Below, one piece after another: positions 6,142 through 7,528 of a stretch of 7,528 nt of DNA. The stretch's first letter is position 1. Each line of letters begins with the position of its first letter. Source of the stretch: Thermoplasmatota archaeon (GTDB lineage: Archaea > Thermoplasmatota > Thermoplasmata > RBG-16-68-12 > JAJISG01); the NCBI GenBank assembly GCA_022848785.1, contig JAJISK010000047.1, forward strand, positions 1 to 7,528. The letters are read 5' to 3'. The notes beneath the pieces are model-generated. The model ran no database searches, was not told the DNA's origin, and saw nothing but the letters and a program-made list of their open reading frames with translations. The position numbers and the translations under genes were made by a program.

Positions 6142-6151
6142 CCTCTCCTCC
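6142..6151 (-). promoter_or_regulatory. Extended Shine-Dalgarno of the asparagine synthetase-like gene
   Basis: GGAGGAGAGG on the minus strand, ending 10 bases before the ATG at 6131. The spacing is slightly long, and an ATG immediately following it at 6139-6141 is followed by TGA and cannot be the start. It supports the longer reading of the protein with the acidic N-terminal extension. Confidence 0.45.
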
Positions 6152-6218
6152 TGTAGCAGGCCTTCGATGCATAGAGGTTAGCCCCAATTCCTGCCCCCGC
6201 CCCACGCCATCATCGTAC

Positions 6219-7160
6219 TCACGGCTTCCCCGGATTGGTGGGGACGGGAGCGGATTCTGGTGAACCCCGCAGCGGGGACCGTCGGCGCCAGACGGAGACG
6301 CCGATGCCGCCCAAGGTGATTCCCGCCCCGACTCCCGCCAGAGGCGCAATGCTCTCCCCGGCCACGACCAAACCAAGGAAGATGGCCACGATGGGGGTGA
6401 TGAACGCGATGAGGGACATCGTGGTGACGGGGAACGTGCGAAGGAGGCGGATGTAACCGACGAAGGTGACGACGGTTCCGAAGACGGCCAGGTAAAGGAT
6501 GGAGAGGACGCCCTCCGGCCAGCCGGGGGCGATCAAGGGCTCGCCGGCGACCAGCGAGAAGAGGAGGAGACCCACCGCCCCGATCGCCATCGACAATGCG
6601 TTCCAGCTGTACGGATTGGCATTGGATCCCCACCGCTTCACCGCCACGGAGGCGGCCGAGGCGCAGGCGGCGCTCAGGACGACGGCCAGCATCGGGAGGA
6701 GCCGCTCGGGGCCTAGGCTCGTGACGCCGCCGCCGAAGATGAGGAAGATGCCGGCGAATCCCAAGCCGATGCCGAGGACCTTCATCCCGGTGAGCCGCTC
6801 CTTGGGGACCAGGGCGTGGGCCATCAGGGCCGTCTGAAAGGGCATGGTGGCGAAGAGGATGGCCGCCAGGGCGGACTCCAGACCGACGGACTGCGCCCAG
6901 TAGATGAGCGCGTAATCGAACACGAAAAGGACGGCGCCGACGAACACGACGACGCTCCACTCCACCCGACCTTTGGGCCAGGTGGCTCGCAACAAGACGG
7001 CGAGAGGGAAGAGGATGCTCGCCGCGATGAAAAAGCGGGTGGACGCGGCGAGGAGCGGTGGCGCCCCTTCCAGGCCGATCTTGATGGCGAGCCAGGTGCT
7101 CCCCCAGACGATGCTGAGGAGGGCGTAGATCGCGTAGTCCAGTCGGGAGGGACCGCTCAC
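6219..7160 (-). CDS. EamA/DMT-superfamily transporter (RhaT/YdcZ-like permease)
   Basis: Integral membrane protein of the drug/metabolite transporter superfamily, 313 aa from the GTG at 7160. It consists of two EamA repeats with about ten hydrophobic helices in total. The first repeat opens with SIVWGSTWLAIKIGLE, a very typical EamA start, and includes FVFDYALIYWAQSVG and ALLFA-like ILFATMPFQTALMAH. The second repeat includes YLAVFGTVVTFVGYIRLLRT and the proline-containing SLIAFITPIVAIFLG, both diagnostic. The C-terminus is a short basic, cytosolic tail (WRRRSPLRG). Substrate cannot be read from sequence; family members export or import amino acids, nucleosides or other small metabolites. A longer reading from TTG at 7175 exists, but a box A centred about 25 bp before the GTG favours a leaderless GTG start. 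The asparagine synthetase-like gene lies 87 bp downstream on the same strand, so an amino-acid link is possible but unproven. Confidence 0.9.
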   Translation of the reverse strand: MSGPSRLDYAIYALLSIVWGSTWLAIKIGLEGAPPLLAASTRFFIAASILFPLAVLLRATWPKGRVEWSVVVFVGAVLFVFDYALIYWAQSVGLESALAAILFATMPFQTALMAHALVPKERLTGMKVLGIGLGFAGIFLIFGGGVTSLGPERLLPMLAVVLSAACASAASVAVKRWGSNANPYSWNALSMAIGAVGLLLFSLVAGEPLIAPGWPEGVLSILYLAVFGTVVTFVGYIRLLRTFPVTTMSLIAFITPIVAIFLGLVVAGESIAPLAGVGAGITLGGIGVSVWRRRSPLRGSPESAPVPTNPGKP

Positions 7161-7182
7161 GCCTGATCGATGCAAGACGCCC

Positions 7183-7187
7183 TAAAA
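7183..7187 (-). promoter_or_regulatory. Box A promoter of the EamA transporter
   Basis: TTTTA within CTCTTTTAGG on the minus strand, centred near 7185. The expected transcription start about 25-26 bp downstream coincides with the GTG at 7160, so the mRNA would be leaderless and the upstream TTG would be outside the transcript. Confidence 0.45.
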
Positions 7188-7268
7188 GAGTTGGCACCGG
7201 CGGAGGACGGTTGGCCAGGAGAATACTTCATATGGGGAATCCATCGTGGCTGCGCCCGGGGTAGGAAT

Positions 7269-7528
7269 TTGGGTTCCCAGACGCACGAATCTCAGGCGCC
7301 TCTCACGAGACCAAGGTACGTCCTGGCTACCTCGCCGGAGGAGGTAAAGCAGGAGGCGGAGCGCGCCCTCGTGGAGACTCGCGACATGCTGGACGCCCTC
7401 CTTGCGGTGGAGGGCGAGCGAACCGTGACCAACACCCTGGTTCCGTTTGACGACCTCTTGCTCCGCGTCTCGGAGGTCTCTCAGCAGGGAGACATCCTGT
7501 TCAACGTCCACCCCGCGGAAGCCATGCG
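7269..7528 (+). CDS. M3-family metallopeptidase (thimet oligopeptidase-like), N-terminal fragment
   Basis: The reading frame runs off the right edge, leaving 86 codons. The segment ERALVETRDMLDALLAVEG, then ERTVTNTLVPFDDLLLRVSE and NVHPAEAMR match the helical N-terminal domain of M3A zinc oligopeptidases, where an E-R-T-x-x-N-T-L block is followed by a helix and a P-D/E-x-A-x-R motif. The HExxH zinc site would lie far downstream, outside the window. The frame contains no ATG or GTG before this homology, so the start is probably TTG at 7269, with GGGGTAGG (7258-7265) three bases before it. The ATG at 7232 and GTG at 7246 are in other frames and stop early. The gene diverges from the EamA transporter. 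Family call is moderate because only the least conserved domain is visible. Confidence 0.62.
   Translation, partial: MGSQTHESQAPLTRPRYVLATSPEEVKQEAERALVETRDMLDALLAVEGERTVTNTLVPFDDLLLRVSEVSQQGDILFNVHPAEAM

Noticed and set aside
6178..7197. A 339-codon minus-strand frame under the transporter
   Set aside because: It is very rich in Arg, Pro, Gly and His, as expected from an alternative frame of GC-rich DNA, whereas the overlapping frame encodes a canonical EamA protein.
7182..7511. A minus-strand frame upstream of the transporter
   Set aside because: It is antisense to the M3-like N-terminus, covers the transporter promoter and has no family features.
1..7528. CRISPR arrays, insertion sequences, integrase or restriction genes
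   Set aside because: No repeated spacer structure, transposase or integrase motif, or terminal inverted repeats were found on either strand.

Overview
The window is a GC-rich stretch of archaeal chromosome. Three genes indicate an archaeon: a ribosomal protein L40e gene, a type IA topoisomerase with four C-terminal zinc ribbons, and an archaeal-type asparagine synthetase built on a class II aminoacyl-tRNA synthetase core. AT-rich box A elements sit about 26-30 bp from several starts, with leaders that are short or absent, which fits archaeal transcription. A high-GC euryarchaeal or Thermoplasmatota-like lineage is my best guess, but the sequence alone does not settle the taxon.

Layout. At the left edge, a 5'-truncated topA runs rightward to 2069 and overlaps by 22 bp the convergent 3' end of a leftward cluster. 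That cluster reads, in transcription order, rpl40e (4358-4209), an M29/AmpT-like aminopeptidase homologue (4137-3037) and a PLP-dependent threonine/serine dehydratase-like enzyme (3025-2048). The last two are 11 bp apart and are almost certainly cotranscribed. L40e has a clear box A and may lead the unit.

From 4455 to 5057 lies the oddest part: a wrecked aldo/keto reductase gene on the + strand. Its first ~38 codons and last ~46 codons are recognisable and in the same frame. A TGA interrupts the N-terminal part, and roughly 340 bp of unrelated DNA stands where about 230 codons of the barrel should be. That DNA carries its own small gene for a two-helix membrane protein (61 aa), with a TATA-like palindrome at leaderless spacing.

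To the right are the leftward asparagine synthetase-like gene (6131-5130) and an EamA/DMT-family ten-helix transporter (7160-6219). The transporter's promoter points to a leaderless GTG start. Diverging from it, the N-terminus of an M3-family metallopeptidase runs off the right edge and appears to begin at TTG.

Most of the window is ordinary housekeeping and metabolic sequence. I see no CRISPR array, defence island, transposase or tRNA gene. The items most worth a second look are the replaced centre of the aldo/keto reductase with its small membrane protein, the M29 homologue that seems to lack most metal ligands, and the exact 83-residue duplication in the topoisomerase zinc tail.
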